Under the pieces are notes generated by a model. That model saw only the letters and a list, made by a program, of their open reading frames with translations. It made no database searches and had not been told where the DNA came from. Positions 1 through 8,684 of a stretch of 64,000 bases of DNA are shown here, piece by piece (the first letter of the stretch is position 1; each line of letters begins with the position of its first letter). Source of the DNA: Poriferisodalis sp965221945. Its GTDB lineage: Bacteria > Actinomycetota > Acidimicrobiia > Acidimicrobiales > Poriferisodalaceae. Location of the stretch: assembly GCF_965221945.1 (NCBI RefSeq), contig NZ_OZ244925.1, positions 1,674,001 to 1,738,000 of the forward strand. The letters run 5' to 3'. A program made the translations under genes and the position numbers.

Positions 1-651
1 GACGGTGTGTGCGAGTGCCAGCAGCGACGTGCCAAATCCTGCTGTCGCTGGGTTGCCCAGAGGAACGTAGGAATGCGCGGCACATCCTGCGACGAGTGCC
101 CTCCCCGCGGGGGTGGCAAACCATCGCCGAGCGAGAACTGCAGCCGGCCACGCTGACGCCATGGCGAACCGAATCGCCGACCAGGCAGCTGCCGGCGCTC
201 GCTGCAGGAGCAGCGCTGGCCACCGGCTGGGCGGCGAGAGCGCGAGATCCGCGAAGTGCTGCCACTGGTGCACCAACGCTCCGATCCGGCGCCGGTATGC
301 CGCGGCATCTTCGCCGAGACCCTCGGCGGTTCGCCCCACCTCGCGAAACACGGCTGCACCGTCGCCACCGGCGAGCGGATGCGACAGCACCACATCGTGG
401 TGCAGCCAACTAACGCCGAATGACTCGAGTTCGAGCGCCTCCATTGCGGGGCTGGTCGCAGCGAATGGATGAACCGCCGAGCAGACATCGTGGCGAAAGC
501 CCGGCAATGTCAGCTCTTCAGTGCGCATCCCACCCCCGATGCGATCTGCCGACTCTGCAAGCAGGACCTGTTTGCCGGCGCGGGCCAGCACGGTCGCCGC
601 CACCAGCCCATTCGGCCCGCTGCCGACTACGACCGCATCAAACGAGGTCAT
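1..651 (-). CDS. NAD(P)/FAD-dependent oxidoreductase, phytoene-desaturase-like (3' end off window)
   Basis: Reading leftwards from the ATG at 651, 217 codons are open to the window edge, so the C-terminal part is missing. The N-terminus is a dinucleotide-binding fold: beta strand, then G10-S-G-P-N-G15, an acidic residue (E33) at the end of the second strand, then the R-I-G-G-G-M-R-T-E-E segment that in this superfamily contacts FAD. This is the crtI/amine-oxidase-like group of flavoproteins. The substrate cannot be told from this portion. The start overlaps the end of the DUF4031 gene by 14 nt on the same strand, so the two are probably cotranscribed. Confidence 0.85.
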   Translation of the reverse strand, partial: MTSFDAVVVGSGPNGLVAATVLARAGKQVLLAESADRIGGGMRTEELTLPGFRHDVCSAVHPFAATSPAMEALELESFGVSWLHHDVVLSHPLAGGDGAAVFREVGRTAEGLGEDAAAYRRRIGALVHQWQHFADLALSPPSRWPALLLQRAPAAAWSAIRFAMASAWPAAVLARRWFATPAGRALVAGCAAHSYVPLGNPATAGFGTSLLALAHTV

Positions 652-916
652 CACCGGGTCGCGATCTCCGCCGGCGCAGTCCCGCCGCCCGCAGCCGCGA
701 CACCAATTCACGGCTGTTCACCGCAACGGCACCTGCACGCAGCGCCAGCTCTCTCTCGGCCTCATCGACGTCGTAGTGGTCGCCCTGAAATGCGGCGCGG
801 CGCTTGCCGATGAGTGCAGCGAACTGGTGCAGTTCGTCGTAGCTCTCGTCGGAAACGAGGTGGGCCCAGCGGCGGCCGCGCCACTGCCAACGGGCGTCGT
901 CGACGAAGATCGTCAT
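638..916 (-). CDS. DUF4031 domain protein
   Basis: This 92-residue protein matches the small DUF4031 family along its length: an N-terminal strand with V-D-D-A-R, a W-x-H-L-V-S-D segment near residue 18, E-L-H-Q-F-A around 29-34, a conserved H-Y-D-V near residue 47 and a final helix with A-L-R-A-G-A-V-A-V. The family has no established function that I can name. It is the upstream gene of a pair with the FAD oxidoreductase. It diverges from the M23 peptidase gene, with about 100 bp between the starts. Confidence 0.75.
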   Translation of the reverse strand: MTIFVDDARWQWRGRRWAHLVSDESYDELHQFAALIGKRRAAFQGDHYDVDEAERELALRAGAVAVNSRELVSRLRAAGLRRRRSRPGDDLV

Positions 917-1014
917 CGGTCCAGCTCGGCGGTCGGGTTCTCCGTCAGGGCAGGCCAGACGGACGAAATAGGCTTATCTCCTTTCCAGCGCGCCTGTGGA
1001 GGGGGAGGCGCAGC

Positions 1015-1740
1015 GTGAACGAGCAGCTGCAGCGCGGACGTCGTTCCCACCCGCGGGTGACGCGCGCCATCGCAGCCGTCACGCTCGCGTGTACCGGTGT
1101 CGCGCTTGGGGGCGGCCCGGCCGTGCACGCGGCGGACGTTCCCGTCGAGGAGCCACCGGTCAACTTCCACCTGAACGCCTGCTTTCCTGAACCAGCTCTC
1201 CCGACGCCTCCTTACTTGGGGCCCGTCATCGAAGGCGCACTCACCTACGACGACTGGATCGCCACCATCGTCTCCGCGACGCAGGGCTGCCAACCGCTCC
1301 GGGTTCCGGTCTTCGGCGAATTCCGGATGCCGCTTGCAGACCCGGTCATGAGTTCGGAATTCGGCCGTCGCTACCACCCGGTACGCAGACGCTGGCTGCC
1401 CCACACCGGGGTCGATTTCGTCGACCGGGAGCGGCGTTGGCGGGTCTCGGTCCTGGCTGCGGGCATGGGGACCGTCATAGCGGCCGGGAACTACGCCGCG
1501 TACGGGCGCACAGTCATTATCGATCACGGAGCGCGGATCGCGACGGTGTACACGCACCTGAGCAGCATCCACGTGCGTGAGGGCGACTACGTGGAAGCTG
1601 GCGACAGGGTGGGACGACTTGGTTCGACCGGTGCAGTCACCGGCCCGCACCTGCACTTCGAGATGCGGCTGGGCGGTGCTGCAGTCGATCCATTGGACTA
1701 CGTGGCACCTTGGCCGCAACCGCCCCCGGGTCACTTCTAA
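1015..1740 (+). CDS. Secreted M23-family murein endopeptidase
   Basis: The GTG at 1015 is chosen because GGAGGGGGAGG lies just upstream and because it gives a signal sequence (basic stretch, hydrophobic helix about residues 17-35, cleavage probably after A-H-A-A near 40). The 241-residue product has a C-terminal LytM/M23 domain at about 105-230: zinc ligands H130 and D134 in H-T-G-V-D-F, H181 in Y-T-H-L, and the H212-L-H214 motif. Such enzymes cut peptide cross-links in peptidoglycan outside the cell. All metal-binding residues are present, so it is probably active rather than a LytM activator. No cell-wall-binding domain is seen. Confidence 0.9.
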   Translation: MNEQLQRGRRSHPRVTRAIAAVTLACTGVALGGGPAVHAADVPVEEPPVNFHLNACFPEPALPTPPYLGPVIEGALTYDDWIATIVSATQGCQPLRVPVFGEFRMPLADPVMSSEFGRRYHPVRRRWLPHTGVDFVDRERRWRVSVLAAGMGTVIAAGNYAAYGRTVIIDHGARIATVYTHLSSIHVREGDYVEAGDRVGRLGSTGAVTGPHLHFEMRLGGAAVDPLDYVAPWPQPPPGHF

Positions 1741-1765
1741 CCACTTCTCGCCGGCGGCGCCCACT

Positions 1766-3004
1766 TCAGCCAGATGCCGGCGAGTCGGATCCGGCTGCCG
1801 TATCGGCGTCGGGGGCTGCACCGTCGGCACCCTCAGCCGCTTGCGCACTGCTCCCGCCGTCGGGTTCGTCGGGTTCGTCGGGTTCGTCCGGCTCGTCCTT
1901 GTGAGTCTCGAACAACTCCGACTCGATGAGCTCGTGTCGCTTGATGTACGTCGACACGAACGCCTGAATCGTTGCGGCGGCCGGCACCGCCAACAGCGCG
2001 CCGACCGAGCCCAGCAAGGCGGCACCCGCCAGGACTGAGCCAAATGCCACCGCAGGATGAATGTTCATGGTGTGGGCAGTGACTCGGGGAGCCAGCAGGT
2101 AGTTCTCGATCTGCTGATACGCAAGCACCACGATGGCGACCCATATCGCCGAGATCGGGTTGTCGAGCAACGCAATGAGCAGCGGCAGCAGGCCCGCCAA
2201 GTAGGTGCCGACGACCGGTACGAACTGCGACAGAACGCCCACCCACATGGCAAGCGGAGCCGGGAACGGCACGCCGATGACGGCGAAAGCGGCCCAGTGG
2301 AGCAGGAAGGCTGCGACGGCGAGCAGAGTGCGCGAGTAGATGTACCCGCCGGTCTTGTCGATGGCCAACTCCCAGCCACGCAGCACCATCGCCTGGCGGG
2401 TCGGAAGCAGGGTCGAGCACAGGAGGCGGCGCAGCCGGGGCCCATCGGCCACCAGGTAGAAGGTGAACAGGACAATGGTGAGCAGTTGCACCGCAACATT
2501 CACCACGGCCGAACTGACCGACACGAGGTTGCTTGCCACATCACCGGCCACCGAAGCAGCGCTCCCGCCCTCGGTGAACTGCGCCGCGAGCTCGTCGGTG
2601 CTGAGCTGGACGCCCAACTGCTCGTCGGCCCAGCGTTCGATGTCGGACAGGTAGCCCGGAGCGGCGTCAATGAGCTTGACGATCTGATCGGCCAGCACCG
2701 ACGCCATCGCTGCTGTGAAGCCGGCAACCGCCAGCACGAACACCAAGAAGACGAGCGCTGTGCCGAGCCCCCGGCGCCAGCCTCGACGCGCCAGCCAATT
2801 CACCGCCGGCTCCATCGCAAACGACAGGAACATCGATACGAGCAGGACCACCAACAGGGTTTGCAGCTTCTCGAGCAGCCACGCTGCCGTGGCCAAGCCC
2901 ACGACAGCGGCCATGGTCAAGCCGATCGCGCGCGGCACCCAGCGCGGCATTCGGTCGCGCTCGGGCAGGTGAAGCTCCCTTCGACTCCGGGCGTCACTCG
3001 CCAT
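1766..3004 (-). CDS. AI-2E family transporter (PerM/YhhT-like membrane permease)
   Basis: A 412-residue polytopic membrane protein of the AI-2E exporter family (PF01594). Two hydrophobic helices lie at the N-terminus, followed by a soluble segment at about 100-160, then a cluster of further helices including the V-I-G-V-P-F-P and F-V-P-V-V-G-T-Y-L-A-G motifs typical of the family. Members export small molecules or act as Na+/H+ antiporters; the substrate is not predictable. Start ATG 3004 overlaps the stop of the phosphatase gene by 11 nt, so translational coupling is likely. The C-terminus is a hydrophilic acidic tail with four D-E-P repeats from a 9-bp DNA repeat. Confidence 0.88.
   Translation of the reverse strand: MASDARSRRELHLPERDRMPRWVPRAIGLTMAAVVGLATAAWLLEKLQTLLVVLLVSMFLSFAMEPAVNWLARRGWRRGLGTALVFLVFVLAVAGFTAAMASVLADQIVKLIDAAPGYLSDIERWADEQLGVQLSTDELAAQFTEGGSAASVAGDVASNLVSVSSAVVNVAVQLLTIVLFTFYLVADGPRLRRLLCSTLLPTRQAMVLRGWELAIDKTGGYIYSRTLLAVAAFLLHWAAFAVIGVPFPAPLAMWVGVLSQFVPVVGTYLAGLLPLLIALLDNPISAIWVAIVVLAYQQIENYLLAPRVTAHTMNIHPAVAFGSVLAGAALLGSVGALLAVPAAATIQAFVSTYIKRHELIESELFETHKDEPDEPDEPDEPDGGSSAQAAEGADGAAPDADTAAGSDSPASG
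1861..1896 (-). repeat. 9-bp tandem repeat (4 near-identical units) coding for Asp-Glu-Pro
   Basis: Four near-copies of a 9-bp unit (gtcgggttc on the plus strand) code for D-E-P units in the disordered C-terminal tail of the AI-2E permease. The unit is a multiple of three, so copy-number change keeps the frame and would only lengthen or shorten the tail. Confidence 0.8.
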
Positions 3005-3815
3005 GAGCACTCCCGTGGTGGGCTTCCATGGCGGCGACGACGGTTGCGTGCAGCAGCCCGTTGGTGGCGATCCCGTTGCGGTTGCGATACTCGGGCCGGC
3101 CTTCGACATCGGTGAAAATCCCGCCTGCCTCGGACATGATCACCGGCATCGGGGCCAGATCCCAGGTCTCGCACACCGGGTCGATCATGGCCTCAGCCTG
3201 CCCTGTCGCGACCAGGAAGTAGCCGTAGGCGTCGCCCCATGTGCGCATCATCGCACCCCCGGCGCGCAATGCCTCGAATTGTTCAGGCTCGAAGGTCTCG
3301 TAGCTGGAGGTGTTAACCATGGCACCTCGGAGAACCGGGTGATCGCTTACCAGACAGCGATGATCGCCGAGCCAGCAACCAGTGCCACGGCCAGCGGCAA
3401 GCGTCAACCCCATCGCGGGAAGGTCGATCACACCGACCAGCGGGCCGTAGGGGTCCACCAGCGCCACAAGAGTCGCGTACAGCGGAACGCCTCGCACGAA
3501 GCCACGGGTTCCATCGATGGGGTCGACGATCCAGGTCCGCCCATCGGGTCGGACTGCGCCACCTTCCTCCTCACCGAAGATCGCATCACCGGGGAACTGC
3601 TGGGCGATCCGCTCCCGGACGAAGCGTTCAGCTGCCCGGTCGGCTTCGGTCACCTCGGTCCCGTCGCGTTTCCAGGAGACTCCGAGGTCGCGCTGGCCGA
3701 ACCAGCGCAGCGTGAGTGCTCCCGCAGCAGCGGCGATGTCGCGCACCGCCCCCACGAGCGACTCGCTGGCGTTCGGGGGATCTCCGCGCGGTGGAGCGTC
3801 GGCCCCCTGGCTCAT
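2994..3815 (-). CDS. Inositol-monophosphatase superfamily phosphatase, HisN (histidinol-phosphatase)-like
   Basis: A 273-residue Mg2+-dependent phosphatase. All metal motifs are present: G-E-E-E-G near residue 81, D-P-I-D-G-T-R-G-F near 98-106, and the C-terminal W-D-L-A-P motif followed by S-E-A-G-G. The G-E-E-E and D-P-I-D-G-T-R-G-F forms resemble the actinobacterial histidinol-phosphatase (HisN) group more than classical inositol phosphatase, but no histidine-pathway gene is nearby, so the substrate stays open. Start 3815 is preferred because its ATG overlaps the stop of the antiporter gene as ATGA; an in-frame ATG at 3839 is the alternative. Confidence 0.85.
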   Translation of the reverse strand: MSQGADAPPRGDPPNASESLVGAVRDIAAAAGALTLRWFGQRDLGVSWKRDGTEVTEADRAAERFVRERIAQQFPGDAIFGEEEGGAVRPDGRTWIVDPIDGTRGFVRGVPLYATLVALVDPYGPLVGVIDLPAMGLTLAAGRGTGCWLGDHRCLVSDHPVLRGAMVNTSSYETFEPEQFEALRAGGAMMRTWGDAYGYFLVATGQAEAMIDPVCETWDLAPMPVIMSEAGGIFTDVEGRPEYRNRNGIATNGLLHATVVAAMEAHHGSAHGE

Positions 3816-5443
3816 TCGCTTCGCCCCGGGCTCTGCCACGGCAGCCGTCGAGGTCGCGGCGGCTCGTCGGATTCAGGCAGATTCAGCGGAAAGGTCAACA
3901 CCGGCACAGACATCTGGCGGGCGATCCGCTCGGAAGGCAGGAGCACCAGGCGCGAGGCGCCCGCCGGTGGTCGCGGAGTGAACAGTACGACAAGATCTGC
4001 ATGATGCTGGCTGCGTGAACGCACCACTGCGCCGGTGAAGCTCTCGTTGCGCAGCGAGCGGAATTCGAAATCGACATCGCGGCTGCCGCATCGCTCCCCG
4101 ATCTTGGCTGCGTGCGGCTCGTCACGCTCTCCCGGCATCAGCACGACCAGCGACGAACGCCATCGAGCCGCCTGATCGATCAGCCACTCGGGCAACTCCA
4201 CCGGTACAGGTGCAGCGACCAGCACGCGGGCTGGCAGCTCGAACTGCTCTGGAACGGACCCGTTCTCTTCTTCTTCGGACGACCAGCCACGCAAGTCGCG
4301 GGCAACCAGCAGTGGTCCGACCAGTTCGAACAACACGACGGCGCCCAGGACCACCGTCGCGGCCTCTGCGCCCGGGGCACCGAGACGCTCTGATGCAATG
4401 ACTGCCAAGCCCACCGCAACACCCGCCTGAGGTGTCAGGTTGACACCCAGCCGCAGCGCCCTGCGCCAGCCGAGGCCGCCCACCAAGCCACCAGTCAAAC
4501 CGCCGACGATCTTCGCTGCCACGCGCACAACGACGTATGCGATGCCGACAACGCCAACCTTGGGCACATCGGCCAGGTGGATGGAGGCGCCGGCGAGGGC
4601 GAAGAACAGCAGGTACAGCGGCTGTTCGACGGTCTTGATAGTCCGGAACAACCTCACCGAGAACGACTGCGGCGACACCGTTGCTGCAGTGGCTCCCGCA
4701 ACCAGTGCCGCCAGCGGCAGCGAGATGTCCAGCCAGCCCGCGATGGTCCACCCGATGACGACATGCACCAGTACGAACAGCAGGAGTTCACCGGAGGTCT
4801 CGATCTGGAATCCGAGCCGCGAGATGAACCAGCCACCTATGAGGCCCAGCACCGCCCCGCCGATGCCGAGCTGCACGAAGTTGATGAGAGCGCTGCCGAT
4901 GTCGGCGGCTTCGTCGGAAAGCAGTAGCGCAATCGGGAGAACCGCGGCAAATGTCGTCGTGGCCAGCGCATCGGACACTGCGTGCGTTCCGACGATGCCG
5001 GTGGGATAGCTGCCCCGCGCCCGTACGGAACTCACGATGTGCGCGATGGTCATCGGCGCGCCAGCACCGGCGAGCGCACCGAGCACCAGCGCCACCGAAC
5101 GGTCTGCTCCGAGCCTGCTTGTCACCCAGTACACCGCTATTGCGCTCAAGGCGAACTGTATGACACCGGTCGTGAGCGTCCACCGCGCAGCCCGCAGCGC
5201 ACGCGCCGACACGCGCTCGCCGATCACGAACATGAGGACCGCCAGCGCCACCTCCGTGACCGGACGCAGCGCGATCAACGACGGCTCGTCGATCAGACGG
5301 ATGAACGGCGGACCCGAGGGGCCGAGCAGGGCGCCGACGATGAGAAACGCGACCAGCTCAGGCAGATTGTGGCGTGCCAGCAAGCGGCTGGCCAGATACG
5401 CCAGCCACGCCAGGACAGCGAAGGCGACCAGCGTGTCGTTCAT
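3812..5443 (-). CDS. Cation:proton antiporter, CPA2 family, with C-terminal soluble domain
   Basis: This 543-residue protein has about 11-12 hydrophobic segments in the first 390 residues, starting with the L-P-E-L-V-A-F-L-I-V-G-A-L-L-G-P signature of the Na+/H+ exchanger fold. A hydrophilic domain follows (about 400-520), with V-L-V-A-A-P-V-P and H-H-A-D-L-V-V-L-F-T segments that look like a universal-stress-protein fold. Such antiporters exchange Na+ or K+ for H+ across the cytoplasmic membrane and the soluble domain would be a regulator. It is followed by the HisN-like gene with an ATGA overlap, so it heads a three-gene operon with that and the AI-2E gene. Confidence 0.88.
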   Translation of the reverse strand: MNDTLVAFAVLAWLAYLASRLLARHNLPELVAFLIVGALLGPSGPPFIRLIDEPSLIALRPVTEVALAVLMFVIGERVSARALRAARWTLTTGVIQFALSAIAVYWVTSRLGADRSVALVLGALAGAGAPMTIAHIVSSVRARGSYPTGIVGTHAVSDALATTTFAAVLPIALLLSDEAADIGSALINFVQLGIGGAVLGLIGGWFISRLGFQIETSGELLLFVLVHVVIGWTIAGWLDISLPLAALVAGATAATVSPQSFSVRLFRTIKTVEQPLYLLFFALAGASIHLADVPKVGVVGIAYVVVRVAAKIVGGLTGGLVGGLGWRRALRLGVNLTPQAGVAVGLAVIASERLGAPGAEAATVVLGAVVLFELVGPLLVARDLRGWSSEEEENGSVPEQFELPARVLVAAPVPVELPEWLIDQAARWRSSLVVLMPGERDEPHAAKIGERCGSRDVDFEFRSLRNESFTGAVVRSRSQHHADLVVLFTPRPPAGASRLVLLPSERIARQMSVPVLTFPLNLPESDEPPRPRRLPWQSPGRSE

Positions 5444-5463
5444 GGCCGCCTCACGGCGTTCGC

Positions 5464-6285
5464 CTAGCTGTCGGCGACGACTGGCTCGAAGTTCGGATCG
5501 CGCTGCTCGACGAAGCTCTGGACGCCTTCCTTGAAGTCGGTGCGTCGGAGCGACTCGCGCATGAGGGCGTTCGACTCCTCGAGCGCCTCGTTACTTGCCT
5601 GGTCAAGCTGGCCCCACACCTGACGCTTGATCTGCGCCATCGACCACGGCGCGCTGTAACGACCGAGATCGCGGGCATAGCTGACAGCCGTTGACAACAG
5701 GTCCCCCGCAGGCACCACCTTGCTGACAACGCCCATCTCCTTGGCTTCGGGGGCAAGGAAGACCCGACCGGACATGAGGATGTCCAGCGCATGGGACGGA
5801 CCGACCACCCGCGGCAGCATCCACGCCACACCGTGCTCGGCAATGAGGCCTCGACGGGCGAACGCACTGGTGAACTTGGCTCCCTCGGCGGCAAAGCGAA
5901 CATCGCACATCATGGCGTGGACGAAGCCCAGCCCAGCGCATGCTCCATTGATCGCCGCCACAACCGGCTTGGGAATAGTCAGGGCATAGTCGTGACGCTC
6001 GGCACGCACGCGCGGAGCGTCCCCACCGCCGGTGCCTTCTCCTTGGCCGCTGCTGATTCCCTGCAGGCTGTCCATGTCGGCCCCGGCGCAGAAACCTCGG
6101 CCTGCGCCCGTGACCACGACTGCGCGCACATCGGAATCGGCTGCCGCCCGGTCCAGAGCGTCGAAGTAGCCGGTGCCTAGCTCACCCGTCCAGGCATTCA
6201 GGCGTTCGGGACGGTTCAGCGTGACGATTGCCACGCCGTCGTCAACCTCGTACAGCACTGTGTCATTCGTTTGGTTGCCGCTCAT
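5464..6285 (-). CDS. Enoyl-CoA hydratase/isomerase (crotonase) family protein
   Basis: Start 6285 is chosen because AGGAGG sits 6 nt upstream; a longer frame to 6327 has no ribosome site. The 273-residue product has the N-terminal V-A-I-V-T-L-N-R-P-E-R-L-N-A strand pair, the oxyanion loop G-R-G-F-C-A-G-A-D-M-D, and the second oxyanion segment A-A-I-N-G-A-C-A-G-L-G. By alignment, the first catalytic Glu of classical hydratases is Phe here, and the second is Asp in S-H-A-L-D. The A-R-R-G-L-I-A-E-H-G stretch is known in a subset of acyl-CoA hydratase-like proteins. The acyl-CoA substrate is not predictable. Confidence 0.85.
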   Translation of the reverse strand: MSGNQTNDTVLYEVDDGVAIVTLNRPERLNAWTGELGTGYFDALDRAAADSDVRAVVVTGAGRGFCAGADMDSLQGISSGQGEGTGGGDAPRVRAERHDYALTIPKPVVAAINGACAGLGFVHAMMCDVRFAAEGAKFTSAFARRGLIAEHGVAWMLPRVVGPSHALDILMSGRVFLAPEAKEMGVVSKVVPAGDLLSTAVSYARDLGRYSAPWSMAQIKRQVWGQLDQASNEALEESNALMRESLRRTDFKEGVQSFVEQRDPNFEPVVADS

Positions 6286-6323
6286 CTGAATCCTCCTCGC
6301 AGACGCCGCTGCGACCACGCTAC

Positions 6324-6800
6324 TCACGAGCGAGGCAGTGCCTCCACCGTCACGGTGTCCATCGTGTCGCCCACGGCGATGCCCAGCGCAACGTCCATGC
6401 CCTCGGTCACATAGCCGAAGAGGTTGTAGGCGGGCTGCAGCTTGGCGCGGCAGTCGTCGATGCAGATGAAGAACTGGCTGCCGTTCGTGTCAGGACCGGA
6501 ATTGGCCATTGCCACCGCACCCAGCGTGTAGTCGCCCTTCACCGGTTCGTCGGCGAAGCGGTATCCCGGGCCCCCGCGCCCGGACCCCTCGGGGCAGCCG
6601 CCCTGGATGACGAAGTCTGGAACGACGCGATGGAACGTCAGCCCGGTGTAGTAGCCGTCCTGGGCCAGGTTGACGAAGTTGTTCACCGTGGCCGGCGCCA
6701 GCTGCGGGTCGAGATCCATGACGATGCGACCCTTGGACGTGTCAAGGGTGACACGCCAGATCGCATCGGTGTTGATGTTCATTGGAGGTGCAGATGCCAT
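6324..6800 (-). CDS. Peptidyl-prolyl cis-trans isomerase, cyclophilin type
   Basis: A 158-residue single-domain cyclophilin. Typical motifs are G-R-I-V-M-D-L-D near residue 24, V-N-N-F-V-N-L, F-H-R-V-V-P-D-F-V-I-Q-G-G-C-P with the catalytic Arg, G-S-Q-F-F-I-C and the N-L-F-G-Y-V-T-E-G-M segment. There is no signal peptide, so it is cytoplasmic. It catalyses proline isomerisation in folding proteins. It lies 38 nt upstream of the crotonase gene on the same strand. The ATG at 6800 is used; an in-frame ATG at 6782 is possible. Confidence 0.92.
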   Translation of the reverse strand: MASAPPMNINTDAIWRVTLDTSKGRIVMDLDPQLAPATVNNFVNLAQDGYYTGLTFHRVVPDFVIQGGCPEGSGRGGPGYRFADEPVKGDYTLGAVAMANSGPDTNGSQFFICIDDCRAKLQPAYNLFGYVTEGMDVALGIAVGDTMDTVTVEALPRS

Positions 6801-6857
6801 GAGGCTGCGACGCTATCCAAGCGCGCCCGGCAAGCCTCGAGGCCCGAGCGCTTGCCG

Positions 6858-8576
6858 TCAGTCGGTGGAGCGGAGCGTGCGTCCGGCGAGCGCACCGGTG
6901 TGCTCGCCGTCGCGCATGAACATCTGGCCGTTCACGAGTGTGGCCTCATAGCCGGCTCCGCGCTGGATGTACCGACCCGCACCGCCCGGGAAGTCGTAGA
7001 CGTACTGGGGTCCTGACAACGACAGCCGATCGAGGTCGATGATGTTGACGTCGGCGAACCGGCCGGATTCGAGCCGACCCCGGTCGGCCAGCCCGAACAG
7101 GTCCGCAGTGTCCGAGGTGATCCGGCGCACTCCTTCGGGAAGGGAAAAGAACCCGTTGTCGCGCACCCAGTGGCTCAGGAAGAACGTGGGCTGGCTGGAG
7201 TCCATGATCTGACCGACATGGGCTCCCGCATCCGCGAGACCCATGACGATGGAGGGGTGGCTCAGCAGCCGCTCGATCGCGTCGAAGTCCTGGTTCAGCA
7301 CCGGCAGGCTCAGCATCACAGTGCCGTCGGAGCGATCCGTCGCATCCAGGAACAACTCCACCGGGGACACCCCTGCGGCGGCAGCCTGAGCGTCGAGCGT
7401 GTCATCGGGTCCGATCCGGTAATTCGGATTGACGGCATCGAGCAGGTAGAGGCGGCTCAGGTCCACCAGCGAGTTCGCCATACCGGTGGAGTTCTCGTCC
7501 GACGAGTCTGCCTCGGCAACCAGTGCTGCACGCGTGGCGGGGTCACGGATTGCCGCGAGTCGCTCGGCGACGCTGAGGTGGCGCAACGAACGCCAGGTGT
7601 CACCGGCGCGGTCCCACGGCGTGCGGTGCTGGATTCCCAAGACGACGCCGATGGCGCGGCAGGTGGTCTGCGGCCGCAGGTTCGCGCCCGCCGCGTTCTG
7701 GTCGGCGACGTAGCCGAGCACCAGATCGCTCATCTCGGGTTTGCGGGCGGAGTACACCAGGCCGAAGGTGCACGGCTGACCGCTGCGCCGGGTGATCTCG
7801 CCGAGCACCTCGATCTCATGGCGACCGCCGGCAAAGTCCGGGCCGGCGGCCTCGAAGCGGGGAGCTGATTCGAACACGCCCCGGCCGTGGCGGCCCAAGA
7901 CATCGCCGAACGCGTACAACTCGTTGTCGTCAGCGAACGTGCCCGGGATCGGACGACCGTCGGGCGTGCGATGCAGCAACGTGCGCGACGTCGAGAACCC
8001 CAGGGCGCCCGAGCCCATCGCCTCGTCCACCAGCTCGCACATCGCGGCGACCTGCGACGCCGAAGCGGGGCGCTCTTCGAGGCTGTGAGGGCCCATCGTG
8101 TGCCAGCGGACTGCGACGTGACCGACCATGCCGCCCACATTGATGCCCTTTCCGATGCCGTCCAGGAAGGAGAGGTACTCGCCGTAAGAGCGCCAGTCCC
8201 AGGGCAAACCCTGCATGATCGACTGCTTCGGGATGTCCTCGACCGACTCCATGACCTCGGCGATGTATTCGATGTCGGAGGTCTTCACCGGAGCGAACGT
8301 GACCCCGCAATTGCCCATCACCACCGAGGTAACGCCGTGCCAGCACGAGCTCGAGCCAATGGGGTCCCACGCCAGCTGGGCGTCGAGGTGAGTGTGAATG
8401 TCCACGAATCCGGGCGTGACGACCTTGCCGGCAGCATCGATCTCGGTACGCCCGGAATCGGGCACCTCACCGACCGCTGTGATCCGTTCGCCGTCGATAG
8501 CAACGTCGGCAACCTTGGCGTCGGCGCCAGTCCCGTCCACCACCAAGCCGCCGCGAATGACTGTGTCGTGCGACAT
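6858..8576 (-). CDS. N-acyl-D-amino-acid deacylase-type amidohydrolase (amidohydrolase family 3)
   Basis: Start 8576 (GGGGAG upstream) begins the family's beta-sandwich: H-D-T-V-I-R-G-G-L-V-V-D-G-T-G. A shorter choice is not needed and the frame extends to 8723 without family similarity. The 572-residue protein has the metal motif H-T-H-L-D-A-Q, the V-V-M-G-N-C-G-V-T segment characteristic of D-aminoacylases, and the late G-L-A-D-A-G-A-H-V motif carrying the catalytic Asp. It would hydrolyse N-acyl-D-amino acids or related cyclic amides in the cytosol. It is a single gene, divergent from the lipoprotein gene at 8685. Confidence 0.88.
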   Translation of the reverse strand: MSHDTVIRGGLVVDGTGADAKVADVAIDGERITAVGEVPDSGRTEIDAAGKVVTPGFVDIHTHLDAQLAWDPIGSSSCWHGVTSVVMGNCGVTFAPVKTSDIEYIAEVMESVEDIPKQSIMQGLPWDWRSYGEYLSFLDGIGKGINVGGMVGHVAVRWHTMGPHSLEERPASASQVAAMCELVDEAMGSGALGFSTSRTLLHRTPDGRPIPGTFADDNELYAFGDVLGRHGRGVFESAPRFEAAGPDFAGGRHEIEVLGEITRRSGQPCTFGLVYSARKPEMSDLVLGYVADQNAAGANLRPQTTCRAIGVVLGIQHRTPWDRAGDTWRSLRHLSVAERLAAIRDPATRAALVAEADSSDENSTGMANSLVDLSRLYLLDAVNPNYRIGPDDTLDAQAAAAGVSPVELFLDATDRSDGTVMLSLPVLNQDFDAIERLLSHPSIVMGLADAGAHVGQIMDSSQPTFFLSHWVRDNGFFSLPEGVRRITSDTADLFGLADRGRLESGRFADVNIIDLDRLSLSGPQYVYDFPGGAGRYIQRGAGYEATLVNGQMFMRDGEHTGALAGRTLRSTD

Positions 8577-8671
8577 CGCGCGCTCCCCTGCTCGTACCGG
8601 TTTCCGGTCGTTGAGCTTACGCCCGTCCCTTCCGGCCCGCCGGTGTCTCCGCGCCCCTGTCTTGGCTTCGG

Positions 8672-8677
8672 TACTCT
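8672..8677 (+). promoter_or_regulatory. -10 box (TACTCT) for a leaderless start
   Basis: TACTCT fits TANNNT and ends 7 nt before the ATG at 8685, which has no Shine-Dalgarno. The geometry puts the transcript start at or next to the start codon. Confidence 0.5.
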
Positions 8678-8684
8678 CGACTAG

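Noticed and set aside
1..650. Two plus-strand open frames (9-413, 113-472)
   Set aside because: The minus strand holds a clear FAD oxidoreductase with a full dinucleotide-binding motif; the plus frames are its shadow.
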